Source of the DNA: Mactromeris polynyma
Taxonomy: Eukaryota; Mollusca; Bivalvia; Venerida; Mactridae
NCBI GenBank assembly: GCA_032209605.1
Contig: JASFXZ010000043.1
Location: 1,102,819 to 1,166,818 of the forward strand
Length of the DNA stretch: 64,000 nt
Direction of reading: 5' to 3'
Shown here: piece after piece, positions 36,717-48,500 of the stretch
Layout: each line of letters starts with the position of its first letter
How positions within the stretch are numbered: position 1 is the stretch's first letter
Translations under genes and position numbers: made by a program
Notes under the pieces: model-generated
Databases searched by the model: none
Told to the model about the DNA's origin: nothing
Seen by the model: the letters and a program-made list of their open reading frames with translations, nothing else

Positions 36717-38224
36717 AACGTCCAAATTCTTCCCTCAAACATTAAAAATGTCACTCTGTAAAAATACAATAACTAATTAATCGACTCCAAAAAGCAAATC
36801 TACAGCAACCTAGTAAATACTGCTAAACTGCAAATGTGAAAGGCTAATTTGTCGTAAGGTAATTGAAGGAAAACAGGTCATAATATGTAAGATGATAAAT
36901 GGCCGAGTAAAGAATTTTTATATTTTACTTTTGAGACTTTTCTAGATTATAATTGATATATGGCTTATCGTATGCACACATTTATTCAGTGTGTGACTAG
37001 AAACATGCTTTCTTATTATTGTGGAGATTTGTAAAACATAAACTGACAGTTTGTGTTTCATTTGTGGCCTAGTTTTTATGTACAGCTGACTGTTTTAAAC
37101 ATATATTGCTTCTTGAACGTGACTGTGACTTGTGTTTGGGAGTTTACATTGTCTTCATCTTTCAATTTGATTAATAAATACTTGATAATGAGTTGTATTG
37201 TTTAAACTTCAATAACAAGAATAAAATAGACAAGAAATATTCTATAGTATTTCTTGTCCATTTTATTCTTGTTGACTATGAGACATAAATCATCAGTATA
37301 TACAGGCAATACTAATAGTATAAATCTGAAATTACTATAATAATTTGTTACAGTGAATCATCCTACAAGCTCTATTAGAAATGATTTGTAGACTAAAGCA
37401 ATTTCAAAGAAACACTAAAAAGGATTAGAGTGAAATAACAAAGACCTATGCCATGGAATATTGGGGGTTGAGACGACAAACTGCACTTAATATTTGTTGA
37501 TTGCGCGCTGTAATATAGCCCGCGAATTACTGAAACCGACCGGTTCCAAAATTGACTCAAAAAGACAAAAAGCCAGCGCTAGCCCTGCTTAGTTGTTAGA
37601 ATGCTTCTCCCAAACATTAGAGCTTGTTCCCTGTACATTCTTCAGTACTTCTAACTGTTTCTACATCAATCAATGACATAATTTAGCTATTTGAAAATGC
37701 TACATCACATTGCATAGGGCCAGTTTAGACGTTACAATGCAAAGTGAAAGTAAAATAACAACATAATGAATGTTTATGGTTAAATGGGCATGTACAGTTC
37801 TAATATTTTGGACTAACTGTAGGGGGGCCTAAAATGCCAAGCAGTCGATCCAGTAACCTCAGTAAGTAATGTACTAGTCTTGGTTTCTAACCCCACATCA
37901 GGTGCACTGCCTCCCCTTCACATATACACTTTCTTCTCACAACTTGACACTTGATGGTAAAAATTGTAGTGTTTTTGGTAAAACCATCTGCACATTTCAA
38001 TGAAACCAAGTTCAACACTTTTCTTGATCAGACAAAAGTTGTCAAACACTGTACCGACAAAAGATAGCAATCAATTTGAGCATAGACTGAAGTCAGAACT
38101 AGTCAGGGTGTCACTCTTCAGGAAACGAAAAATAACAGCACACGTATAAGCGCAACAAATGCATGCAGCATACCGGCAACAAGAAACTATTTTTGTGTTG
38201 TGTAAATTCAGAACAAGTAATTAC
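36717..38224 (-). other. Likely 5' intron of the BTB zinc-finger gene
   Basis: Spans from the acceptor near 36760 (TATTTTTACAG, minus strand) to a GTAATT donor at 38221-38224. It contains a strong hairpin at 37214-37273. No other gene seen. Confidence 0.4.
37214..37273. repeat. Near-perfect 26-bp inverted repeat with 8-base loop
   Basis: Left arm starts AACAAGAATAAAATAGACAA; right arm is TATTTCTTGTCCATTTTATT then CTTGTT. Only one position differs, and in one RNA orientation that position would be a G-U pair. Confidence 0.85.
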
Positions 38225-38425
38225 CATTTCATCTCTGTATGTATCTGTTAAATTTTCTAAATATTTTTATTTTTTCATGAAATTTTTGACATTTCTTCAA
38301 AGCCGGAAGTGACTTCACACGGAAGAGCTTAAACGTTATTAACCCAAAGATATTTATCGCAGGAAAATATTGAAAAGTATATTTAAAACGACAAAATACA
38401 ACACTAAATTCAAGATGAGCCATTG
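38225..38425 (-). other. Candidate 5' UTR exon of the BTB zinc-finger gene
   Basis: A donor ATG|GTAATT on the minus strand lies at 38224/38225, upstream of the first coding exon, whose own acceptor requires a 5' exon. The 64-codon frame here (starts MAHLEFSVVF) has no recognisable domain and could be untranslated or an upstream ORF. Confidence 0.3.
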
Positions 38426-39486
38426 GATACCAAATTTATATTTTTATTCGATGAGTCCCTTTTTTCTTTTACATGCAAAACAATAAATAATTCACATACA
38501 GTTACAGTGGCTTGTTTTTAATAGCGACCTCTGACCGCTCATTGGATGTTGTTGTTAAGTCTAACCTAACTTCTGACTGATTGACTACTGACATGTTCTG
38601 CGGTAAGAAATTAAAGCACTTTTAGTCTCTAACACCATGTGAAATGTATATGTTATCAATTGTTTTATTTTCTATACAAGAACTGAAACGACTACGAAAC
38701 AAAATATCGGTATAAAGCTTTATTTGAGCCTAAATACTATTTGTCACATAATTTCGCGAACCAATTTCGTCTGTCATTTGTTTATAGAATGGGTACAAGA
38801 ACAGCATCGCTTTATTATCCTGTATTTTTTTCTCATTATTACCTCTGAACTTAAGTTTTACAGTTTTATTTATTGAATAGTATGTTTAAGCTCTGAATCT
38901 ACACTTTACTTTTGGTTTTTAAAAACCATTCCTTGACATCAGACAACTATCGGTGGGTCAAATTATTTGACTCAAATTCATAGACTATTCCTGTCCCATC
39001 TGGTTGACATAAAATTTTCTTCACTTTCCTCCCTGTATAAATGTCATTCTTGAGTTTATTTATCTTCAAAAGTCTTTAACAGATATTGATTTTTAATATA
39101 TTCATATGCTGTACATTTCTATCAGAAGGTACAGTCGAGTAAGGGATTCCGAATCCAGTGAGCATTATTATTTAGAGGGACAAATGAATAAATCAAATTA
39201 TAAAGCAATACATGTTCAGGTGTTCAGATATCTGCGCCAGATTTTCGTTATTTTCAAATAGTGGAGAAACCTTGTTAGTCCATGCTTGCTGTTGTCTATA
39301 TATACACACTCACTGTAGGAATTCCGAACCAATTGAAGGTGTTTAGGATCACATGATTTGTCATCCAATCACTGCATCTTATGTTCTGTATCAAGCTCGG
39401 GGGTCGTTTCAAAATGAATTTTAATTGTCAAACACATACATGTCAAAACCACAGGTACTTGAAACAAACTATTTTAATGTTCAATA
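38426..39486. other. Intergenic region, probable promoter side of the BTB gene
   Basis: No gene seen. Confidence 0.4.
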
Positions 39487-39564
39487 TCGAGGGTTCAACG
39501 AAAGACTGTCGTAACTCATGTGTATTTATTTAGGAGTTACAATAGACTTGCACTGAACCCTCGA
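39487..39564. mobile_element. 78-bp palindromic mini-element, copy 2
   Basis: Same length and arms (TCGAGGGTTCAACGAAAGAC ... TTGCACTGAACCCTCGA) as 36282-36359. Confidence 0.75.
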
Positions 39565-39953
39565 AATGGCATATTTACTTTAATAAGAATATTTTTATTA
39601 TGGTAAATAGGCCATAGAGATATTCTTAATATATTAAATAGGTCATATAGAACATTGAAATAGTTTGTTTTAAGTTCTTGTGGTCAAAACAAACATGTTT
39701 AACATATTTAATGATTTGACATTAAGTTATGAGGTAGAACTGAACACAACAAAGACATGTGACCTTTATGGTCTATATTTATTTGTTGTTAATACCTTTA
39801 AAGTTTAACAAACATCAGTAACAAATGACTAGAATTAAATTAAACAAACAAGTTACTGTTAAACAGACATGGAATTGCCAATGTGCTATACAGTATTTAC
39901 AGATATATCTAATACAAGAATCTAACAAAAAGTGTATAAAATAAAGATCTATA

Positions 39954-40212
39954 GATATGAGATCATGAACAGCACCATAGGCAATATCGTATACAAAACA
40001 GAACAACCAATATCTTTGGCATTTCTCAAAACAAATTACATGACTGATAACATCAAATGTGTGTTCAATAGAACACATGAGTCACCTATAAAAATGTAGA
40101 TATGAGATCATATACAGCAGCACGGGCGATACACAAACAGAACAACCACTATCTTTCGCATTTCTCAATTTTTTTTACATGACTGAAACATCAAATGTGT
40201 GTTCTAATAGTA
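39954..40212. repeat. Tandem duplication of about 135 bp
   Basis: Two diverged copies, 39954-40078 and about 40097-40212. They share AGATATGAGATCAT, ACAGAACAACCA, ATCTTT(G/C)GCATTTCTCAA and ACATCAAATGTGTGTTC. Confidence 0.8.
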
Positions 40213-40376
40213 GCCCATAAAACTATCAAAACTGTAAATATACCATAATCACTGTCAGAATCATCCTTGATTACATGAACCTGTAAATTTTATTATTTCA
40301 TTTCTAGTGAATAAGGTGACAATTGTCATAGACATAGACTGTCTTTCGGCCATTTCTGCTTTCCAATTCAACCTCT

Positions 40377-40586
40377 TCAGATAATCGGCGATGGAGAAAC
40401 TGTAAGAAAACCCATATTTCTCAGCAGCTGTATCCTGATAGATACCGTTTTCTCACCAGCTTCAAACAGAGCACGCCTGAAGCGATCAGATTTTCCAGGG
40501 GACTCTCTGCTATACCGAGCCTTCACCTTCTTCGCAGCAGACTGTGCTGGACTTAAATGACCATGTTGTTTGCGCTTTGGTCCCAT
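40377..40586 (-). CDS. Doubtful basic 69-aa terminal exon or repeat-derived fragment
   Basis: The minus strand has an acceptor CCAATTTCAG at 40611 and an ATG at 40586 (MGPKRKQHGHLSPAQSAAKK), a Lys/Arg-rich N-terminus, a stop at 40377 and an AATAAA at 40288-40293. The sequence around KKVKARYSRESPGKSDRFRR recalls the basic 'KARY' repeats of transposon-encoded proteins in bivalves. After codon 49 a second frame (DTAAEKYGFSYSFSIADYLK) looks at least as protein-like, suggesting a frameshift. I cannot assign a function, and it may be a pseudogene or part of a longer gene. Confidence 0.3.
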   Translation of the reverse strand: MGPKRKQHGHLSPAQSAAKKVKARYSRESPGKSDRFRRALFEAGEKTVSIRIQLLRNMGFLTVSPSPII

Positions 40587-40612
40587 CTTTTCATTATAAG
40601 CAGTGTTAAGCT

Positions 40613-41747
40613 GAAATTGGAAATACATAGATTAGAACCTTGTATTAATACTTAATATTGAGCCTAGGATTAGTGTGTGATACTCCATTGTAGTGTATAT
40701 TCCAATGTATTGTCATCTCAAACTACAGTATGAAATAATTGTTGACATTAGCAGTCCATAGTAACAGGATATATGATAATCTAATTTGCAAACAAGTTTT
40801 CTCTAAAATATCATAAGCAAACAGATGTCTATCACCTAATTTGCAGACATGCAACCGGCTTACAAATTACATGAGGTTGTTGACACAGGGCAAGTAACAA
40901 TTCTTGTAAATTTGGTAGACTTTAATAGCATAATGGTGTGGGATGAATGTAGGATGAGTACATCTATGGAAATGTTACATGCATACAACTGTTTTATTGT
41001 ATTGTAATTGTGTTTTGATGGCTTTTATTCCATGCCCTGATTGTTCACAACCACTCAATTTAATTACACTACTTTGTACTACAGTATGTTTGGATTTATG
41101 AACCAACATAAATCTATAATACTATTGTTTTTGGTTTAAAACATCTAAAACCACTCACTGTGTATTGTGTTTGTAAATTAATATATTATTTTATTCTTTA
41201 CAACCGCATTGTGCAATGCACTATACTTTGAAACGGCTCCCAGCATGTGACCCGGAATTCCTGCACTGACACAGTTTCACTTTCAATGTAAAATCAATAT
41301 ATATGCATTTCTCAATATAAAGGAGTGGGAGTTAACATCTCTTAAATTAAGTATAAATCAAAGTTGACACATAAAATTCGTGAGTATTTACCAGTTTGTG
41401 TCCTCTTTATTTGCTGTTGTTTCTTCCGTAGCAGTTTGCGATTACAGGTGCGTCAGTAAAATATTCCAACATTTGCAAACATGTACACAACATGCAGTTT
41501 GGACAGGTACACGCTCTAAAATTGGTGCAAATACTTAAAAAAAGAATTGAACTTATTAAATCTGTTAGAAACATCTACATATGCTAGTCCTTCCAAGATG
41601 TTTTCAAGTGAGCTTAAATGACTGATTCAGAACTACTTAACTGTAGGTAATACAAAATACAGGTCATTTATCATTGTCATGATAAAAGGCCAAATTGGTT
41701 CCATTACAAGCGTTTCGTGGTGAAAACAAGTTTAAGCTATTTTTCAT
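40613..41747. other. Intergenic region or 5' flank of the transporter gene
   Basis: No exon seen. The promoter and first non-coding exon of the transporter may lie here, but I cannot place them. Confidence 0.4.
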
Positions 41748-41931
41748 TAATGCTGGGGACCAGTGGTTCATTAATGCTGGGGACCAGTGGTCTTGTGTAA
41801 TGCTGGGGACCAGTGGTCTTGTGTAATGCTGGGGACCAGTGGTCTTGTGTAATGCTGGGGACCAGTGGTCTTGTGTAATGCTGGGGACCAGTGGTCTTGT
41901 GTAATGCTGGGGACCAGTGGTCTTGTGTAAA
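41748..41931. repeat. 26-bp tandem repeat, about seven copies
   Basis: Units of 26 bp with core AATGCTGGGGACCAGTGGTC and TTGTGT; the first unit has TTCAT in place of CTTGTGT. The two flanks have no related sequence. Confidence 0.93.
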
Positions 41932-42224
41932 AATCATGATATGAGTACATTGTATTGTTTTCTCATGTGTCAAACAACTTCAATTATTTTCTTTTGTCTG
42001 CTCAGTATTCGGGCATAAATTAACATATGTTTTCTATTGGAAACCTGAAAATTCCTTGATAGCATAATGTTGTTTGAATATTGGTTCCAACCAATTCACA
42101 AAGTTTAATAATCAGGTACAGTAAAAATTCAATAATGAGACCACCAATGTGTCTGCCATAAAGTATTTATTTATATAAGAGTATTGCTTTGATATGTACA
42201 GCTTAAAAAAATACTGCTATATTG

Positions 42225-42378
42225 CAGGGGTGTCAGTTAGAGCGGCAGCCCAGTAATGAAAGCATCAATACCTGGCTACTTTTCTTGTACAAATGATGAT
42301 AATTAAGGGGAGTACCCACCAGACCCCCACCTACCTTTGGTGATTTCCCTGCTAATTCATGAATTAGTGACACCCCTG
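42225..42378. mobile_element. hAT-like MITE
   Basis: Ends CAGGGGTGTCA and TGACACCCCTG are perfectly inverted, 154 bp apart. CAGGGGTGTC-type ends are typical of hAT elements. An 8-base target duplication is not clear (flanks CTATATTG and ATACTAAA). Confidence 0.65.
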
Positions 42379-42432
42379 ATACTAAAATTGTCCTGCTTTG
42401 CAAGAATGTTTACTTGACATTTTACATTTTAG

Positions 42433-42577
42433 TTTGATGTTAAGTCTAATTGTCCTCCAACCTCTGTTGAAAATGAAGCTGACCTGCAGTCCTTTACAAA
42501 GGAGACAAATCCTGGTATTTGTTGTTGGATGGATTGCATATGCTGCTACATACTGTCTAAGGAAACCTCTTGGTGTG
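42433..42577 (+). CDS. Transporter exon 1 found (TM1)
   Basis: Encodes MKLTCSPLQRRQILVFVVG to RKPLGV from the ATG at 42473. It is followed by donor GTG|GTAAGT. The conserved 'Y..RK' after TM1 fits the family. Confidence 0.75.
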
Positions 42578-45500
42578 GTAAGTGTCTCTGTTACGGTTTT
42601 TCTCATGGAATATTAAAATGGTCTGCTTTTGAGCTTGTCTGTTTTGAAAATGTAAAGCACTATTGTCTTAGCTTGATTTTCAACTGTGTCAGCTACCGCA
42701 TTTTGTTAAATTGTAGATTAAGTTCAGTTTCATATTCAGAAATTATTGCATGAGTGAACTCCCCTGTTTATTGGACCACATTAAGTCAATACCTATAATT
42801 GACCTTTCCGCAGATATTGTTTGACAGCTCCCATAAGCCAGTCGCATTGCAGTCTTCGCACACACCTCTGGCATTGTTTGACAGCTCACATAAGCCAGTC
42901 GCATTGCAGTCTTCGCACACACCTCTGGCATTGTTTGACAGCTCACATAAGCCAGTCGCATTGCAGTCTTCGCACACACCTCTGGCATTGTTTGACAGCT
43001 CACATAAGCCAGTCGCATTGCAGTCTTCGCACACACCTCTGGCATTGTTTGACAGCTCACATAAGCCAGTCGCATTGCAGTCTTCGCACACACCTCTGGC
43101 ATTGTTTGACAGCTCACATAAGCCAGTCGCATTGCAGTCTTCGCACACACCTCTGGCATTGTTTGACAGCTCACATAAGCCAGTCGCATTGCAGTCTTCG
43201 CACACACCTCTGGCATTGTTTGACAGCTCACATAAGCCAGTCGCATTGCAGTCTTCGCACACACCTCTGGCATTGTTTGACAGCTCACATAAGCCAGTCG
43301 CATTGCAGTCTTCGCACACACCTCTGGCATTGTTTGACAGCTCACATAAGCCAGTCGCATTGCAGTCTTCGCACACACCTCTGGCATTGTTTGACAGCTC
43401 ACATAAGCCAGTCGCATTGCAGTCTTCGCACACACCTCTGGCATTGTTTGACAGCTCACATAAGCCAGTCGCATTGCAGTCTTCGCACACACCTCTGGCA
43501 TTGTTTGACAGCTCACATAAGCCAGTCGCATTGCAGTCTTCGCACACACCTCTGGCATTGTTTGACAGCTCACATAAGCCAGTCGCATTGCAGTCTTCGC
43601 ACACACCTCTGGCATTGTTTGACAGCTCGTGTAAGCCAGTCGCATTGCAGTCTTCGCACACACCTCTGGCATTGTTTGACAGCTCGTGTAAGCCAGTCAC
43701 ATTGCAGTCTTCGCACACACCTCTGGCATTGTTTGACAGCTCGTGTAAGCCAGTCGCATTGCAGTCTTCGCACACACCTCTGGCATTGTTTGACAGCTCA
43801 CATAAGCCAGTCGCATTGCAGTCTTCGCACACACCTCTGGCATTGTTTGACAGCTCACATAAGCCAGTCGCATTGCAGTCTTCGCACACACCTCTGGCAT
43901 TGTTTGACAGCTCGCATAAGCCAGTCGCATTGCAGTCTTCGCACACACCTCTGGCATTGTTTGACAGCTCGCATAAGCCAGTCGCATTGCAGTCTTCGCA
44001 CACACCTCTGGCATTGTTTTATCGACGCCATTTTGTTAGACATGCACTATAGTTGTCAACAATGGTGGAAAGGTGTAGATTCGGGCTGTGTGATAGTGAC
44101 AATAGATATCCAGACTGTTAAGTGGTGTGAAATTTGTACCTTTACCAAAAACAAATTTGGAAAAATGCATGCAGTTGATTAAGTTGTGTGACAGACCACA
44201 TCACCAGTTAAATCCATCTAAAATTAACGCCAACAGATATGCCCCATTGAATAAAAGATAACTTTGTTTGGTATTTGTTATTTTTACCTTTAAATATCAG
44301 TTTGACTGGGAGGGGAGAGGGCATTACAAGTTAATGAAAAGTTTGGCCCTTAAACATGATGAAACACAAAGTAACAACTTAAAATAAAATGTATATTTTT
44401 CACATAATTATCCAAGAAATAACATTCTCTTATAAATACAATTTATACTATTTAGCTAAAATTCTTACTATATTATGTTATTCCAACCAATAATTTGGAT
44501 TTTTTTCTCTCGGAAATGCTGCTTTCTCGTATTCTGTTTTTAATTAGTTGCAATTTATATATGTGATAGATATATGAAATCAAAAATATATCTGCATGTT
44601 GAGGGAACATTATATTAGTTTTCTAAACTAAAATAATTGACTTATGTCAGCATTCAAGCTAGTATTTGGACATTTTCTTTGCTTTGGACGGACATTACTT
44701 TATAAATTTGTAATTAGGCTTAGTTTTATAACTAAAAATGACCAGAATCAATTATAAAATCAATAATTATTGCGATTAAAAACAGAAACTGAAACATGTA
44801 TTGCTATAAACATACAAGTAGAAAAAACTCTTAATTTTTGTAATAATTATATTGATGAAAAATCTAAATACAGGTGATAAACCGGTATTGGTTACTCACT
44901 GTTGAATATTTCAATTGCATTGGGGGTTTACAATTTATGTAAGTATAGAAACGAGTAATATAATCTTGTTTAAAATCCTAAATATCACACCTATGCAGGC
45001 CCGGTTCCACCGCGGGGCCAAGGGGGCCTTGCCCCCCCCCTGTCGGCTGAGGATTGACCATTCCTATTCCTGATATAAAATAATTTCCAATGATAAGGTC
45101 TTAAGGTTACTATTCTTTTAGCTCTTTAAATACAATACATGGATTTATGGTCGATTTCCTCTAGTATACAACCTGTATAGCTGAAGCATAAAAGTCGGCC
45201 CCCTGTTGTGACATTGGCCTTGAGATTTCAATTTATTTATCACATATACATAACGTATATTGAAAGCATCTGTAAAACTCAGATTATTGAGCATCATAGG
45301 TAACAGAGACAGAGATCTGTCACGGCAAACAATTGAAGGGGATTTGTACGAATTTGACCCATGATAATACTGAATTCATACAAATTTTCTTAAAATAATT
45401 TTTATCAATTCACTAATTTATGGAAGGGAATGTAATACTTGGGCCTAAAGTTTCGCAAAATAATTTATTTTTTTTCAGAACAAGCATACTTTCATATTTT

Positions 45501-48500
45501 ACCATTTTCCTTAAAATTTGTTTAAACAACAAGGATTATAAATAAAGGTAAAATAAATGATAATTTGACATCAGACGATTGTGCACGTACTTTACCTGTA
45601 AACCCCGTGTGACAAAGGTAACTAAAACTAAATGCTAAAAAAGTTCATTCTCTAACTAAAATCAACTTCCGCCAAATCAGCATGGAAGTTTTAATATCTA
45701 CACTATTTCATTGAAACATAAACAACAGAGTTCATAACAAAATGGCTTCTTATTCATTTGTAACAAGGATTTTTACTTAAGGCTGACTGGCGTTAGTTAC
45801 GGGAGGCCGGTCCCCTGGAAATTTGTTTAAGTGTTAGTGCTTGTATGAATTGGTCGTTCTCTATTTTTAACAATATAATACTTGTGCAGTTCTCATGAAT
45901 GAGTCCTCAAAATTAGGACACCAAAATACACCAGAAGGCACCATTTCATACCTATATTGTAAAAACATTGAGAGTGGGGTGTGACAGGTTGGGAGAAAGA
46001 ATGAGAGTGGGGTGTGACAGAAAGGGAGACAGTGAGAGTGGGGTGTGACAGGTTGGGAGAGAGGATGAGAGTGGGGTGTGACAGGAAGGGAGACAGTGAG
46101 AGTGGGATGTGACAGGTAGGGAGACAGTGAGAGTGGGTTGTGACAGGTTGGGAGACTGAGAGTGGGGTGTGACAGGTTGGGAGACTGAGAGTGGGGTGTG
46201 ACAGGTTGGGAGACAGTGAGAGTGGGGTGTGACAGGTTGGGAGACTGAGAGTGGGGTGTGACAGGTTGGGAGACTGAGAGTGGGGTGTGACAGGTTGGGA
46301 GACAGTGAGAGTGGGGTGTGACAGATTGGGAGACTGAGAGTGGGGTGTGACAGGTTGGGAGACTGAGAGTGGGGTGTGACAGGTTGGGAGAGAGAATGAG
46401 AGTGGGGTGTGACAGGTAGGGAGACAGTGAGAGTTTGGTAGTGACAGGTAGGGAGACGGAGAGTGGGGTGTGACAGGTTGGGAGATAGTGAGAGTGGGGT
46501 GTGACAGGTAGGGAGACAGGGTGAGAGTGGGTGTGACAGGTTGGGAGACAGGGTGAGATTGGGGTGTGACAGGTTGGGAGACAGGGTGAGAGTGGGGTGT
46601 GACAAGTTGGGAGACAGTGAGAGTGGGGTGTGACAAGTTGGGAAATAGTGAGAGTGGGGTGTGACAGGTAGGGAGACAGTGAGAGTAGGGTGTTACAGTT
46701 AGGGAGACAGTGGGAGTAGGGTGTGACAGGTAGGGAGACAGTGAGAGTGGGGTGTGACAAGTTGGGTGAGGGTGAGAACCCCAATAGTTCACAAAGTTTG
46801 TCCAGGGCACTGGCGCAGTTGCCAGAGATGGAGGCACTGGACAGCAAAGGCCGCATAAGGAAGAACTCTTCTCAATCTGGAAAAAAAGTGAAGGCTAACA
46901 GCAGGCCTTGACAGTAGCAACCGCAACTAAGATCAACTTTTCAAGACTATGTCACCACTTGTCTCAAAAAGTTATTTCTCGTCTATATATCTATGATTTA
47001 AATCCAATATAAATCATTATCGGAAAATTAAACCATTTTAAGAACTTTTTTAAAATTTGTCAGTCTTCACGATAATTTTTTTGAAGGACTTGCCCATTCA
47101 GGCAGACAGCTTGCAATTTCCACTTGCCCGAATAAAATTAACAGCACGGTCAAAATAACGTAGAAAAAATTATTCTCTTGAACAATATCGTAAATGTAAT
47201 GTTGGCTGGCAATTTGCTATTAATAGGAAAGCACCTTAGACATAATGCATCTCATCAAATAGGCTGTCATACTTACAAACTTCTTGTTGTCCAAGAATTA
47301 TTTTTTTTCAATAATAGCCTTATTATTATGTAGGCAACACCCACATCCGCATCGGACCCGATGTAAGTTCACCGCTCCTCTGAGCTGCAACAATAAGCAA
47401 TGAAAGGTTGACATACAAATATGTTGTAAAGGATTTAACCACATACAAGAAGTTCTTTGGATCAGTAGTTTAGGGGAATACTGGGACAATCCTGACCCAT
47501 CAAGAGTTTGCATACTGCAGTGTCATAATTAATATTTCAAGTGTCAACTAAGTCAGAAATGGATGGCCCTTTAAATAGGGGTGACATTATAATAAATAAT
47601 GACTTTACTTACATAATAAAACAGTCCTTTGGAAGAATTGTTTGGAGAAATGTTTTGTTTGATTTTGAGAAGTGAAAAGTGGTACAGCATGCAGTTGTGT
47701 CAGGGGCCTCACTCTACTTTGGGGGAGTTGCAGCCCTTGGTAAGGGCCATTTTAAGCAAACTGGGATTGTTTTTGGCTCTGAGGGGAAAAATTTAATCTG
47801 AAAGGGGTTAAAAGTTAAAAGTTACGTAAAACACAATACTATTTTGGTGTGGGATTGGGGCCATACTTGGCCCCAAAACAGACGATTGGAGCCCTGTGCC
47901 TATGTTTTACTTAACTGTTTCAGATTAAGACTGATTTAGAGACAGACTTGAATATCAGTAAATCTCAGCTGGGATGGCTTGACACAGCATTGTTGTTACC
48001 CTATGCTTTAATGCAGGTGAGGCAATTCTTGACACATTGTCATTTTGGTTCATATTTATTTGTTTATTCTGTGTGAATTGTTGTACATGTACATGTAGTT
48101 TTATGTCTTTTTCCTACATGTATTTTTAAAAACATTGTAAATGGTTTTCTTGTTGCTTTAAAATGATATATTAATATTCTTTCTTGAGTTTTTTTCTTTC
48201 CGTGTAAAAACCAATAGTTTTATATACTCAGCAATGCATATTCAGTTAATATTTTTGCTTGACATTAGAATGTCTTTGGTCTCAAATACTACTTCATTAT
48301 TACAATTGCCTGAGGCAAGTCAGTACTGTATAAGTGGTAAAGTTTGTGAGGTGGAAAAAATTGTGAATTTCGCTAGTGCACAAATTTCACAAACATATTC
48401 CACAGCATAAATTTCCACATTCACCTAAAGAATATTTTTATCTACAGACCGTGTAGTTGATACTTGGAGTCCGGTACTCCAGGGAGTCATATCAATAGCA

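Noticed and set aside
38229..38423. 64-codon minus ORF as a separate gene
   Set aside because: No domain or poly(A) signal; more likely 5' UTR sequence of the BTB gene.
42799..44182. ORFs of 309-453 codons on both strands
   Set aside because: Frames of the 57-bp minisatellite with no stop in the unit; no unique protein sequence.
45867..46856. ORFs of 217-329 codons with SHPTLT/TCHTPLS repeats
   Set aside because: Antisense readings of the G-rich 26-31-bp array in intron 1 of the transporter.
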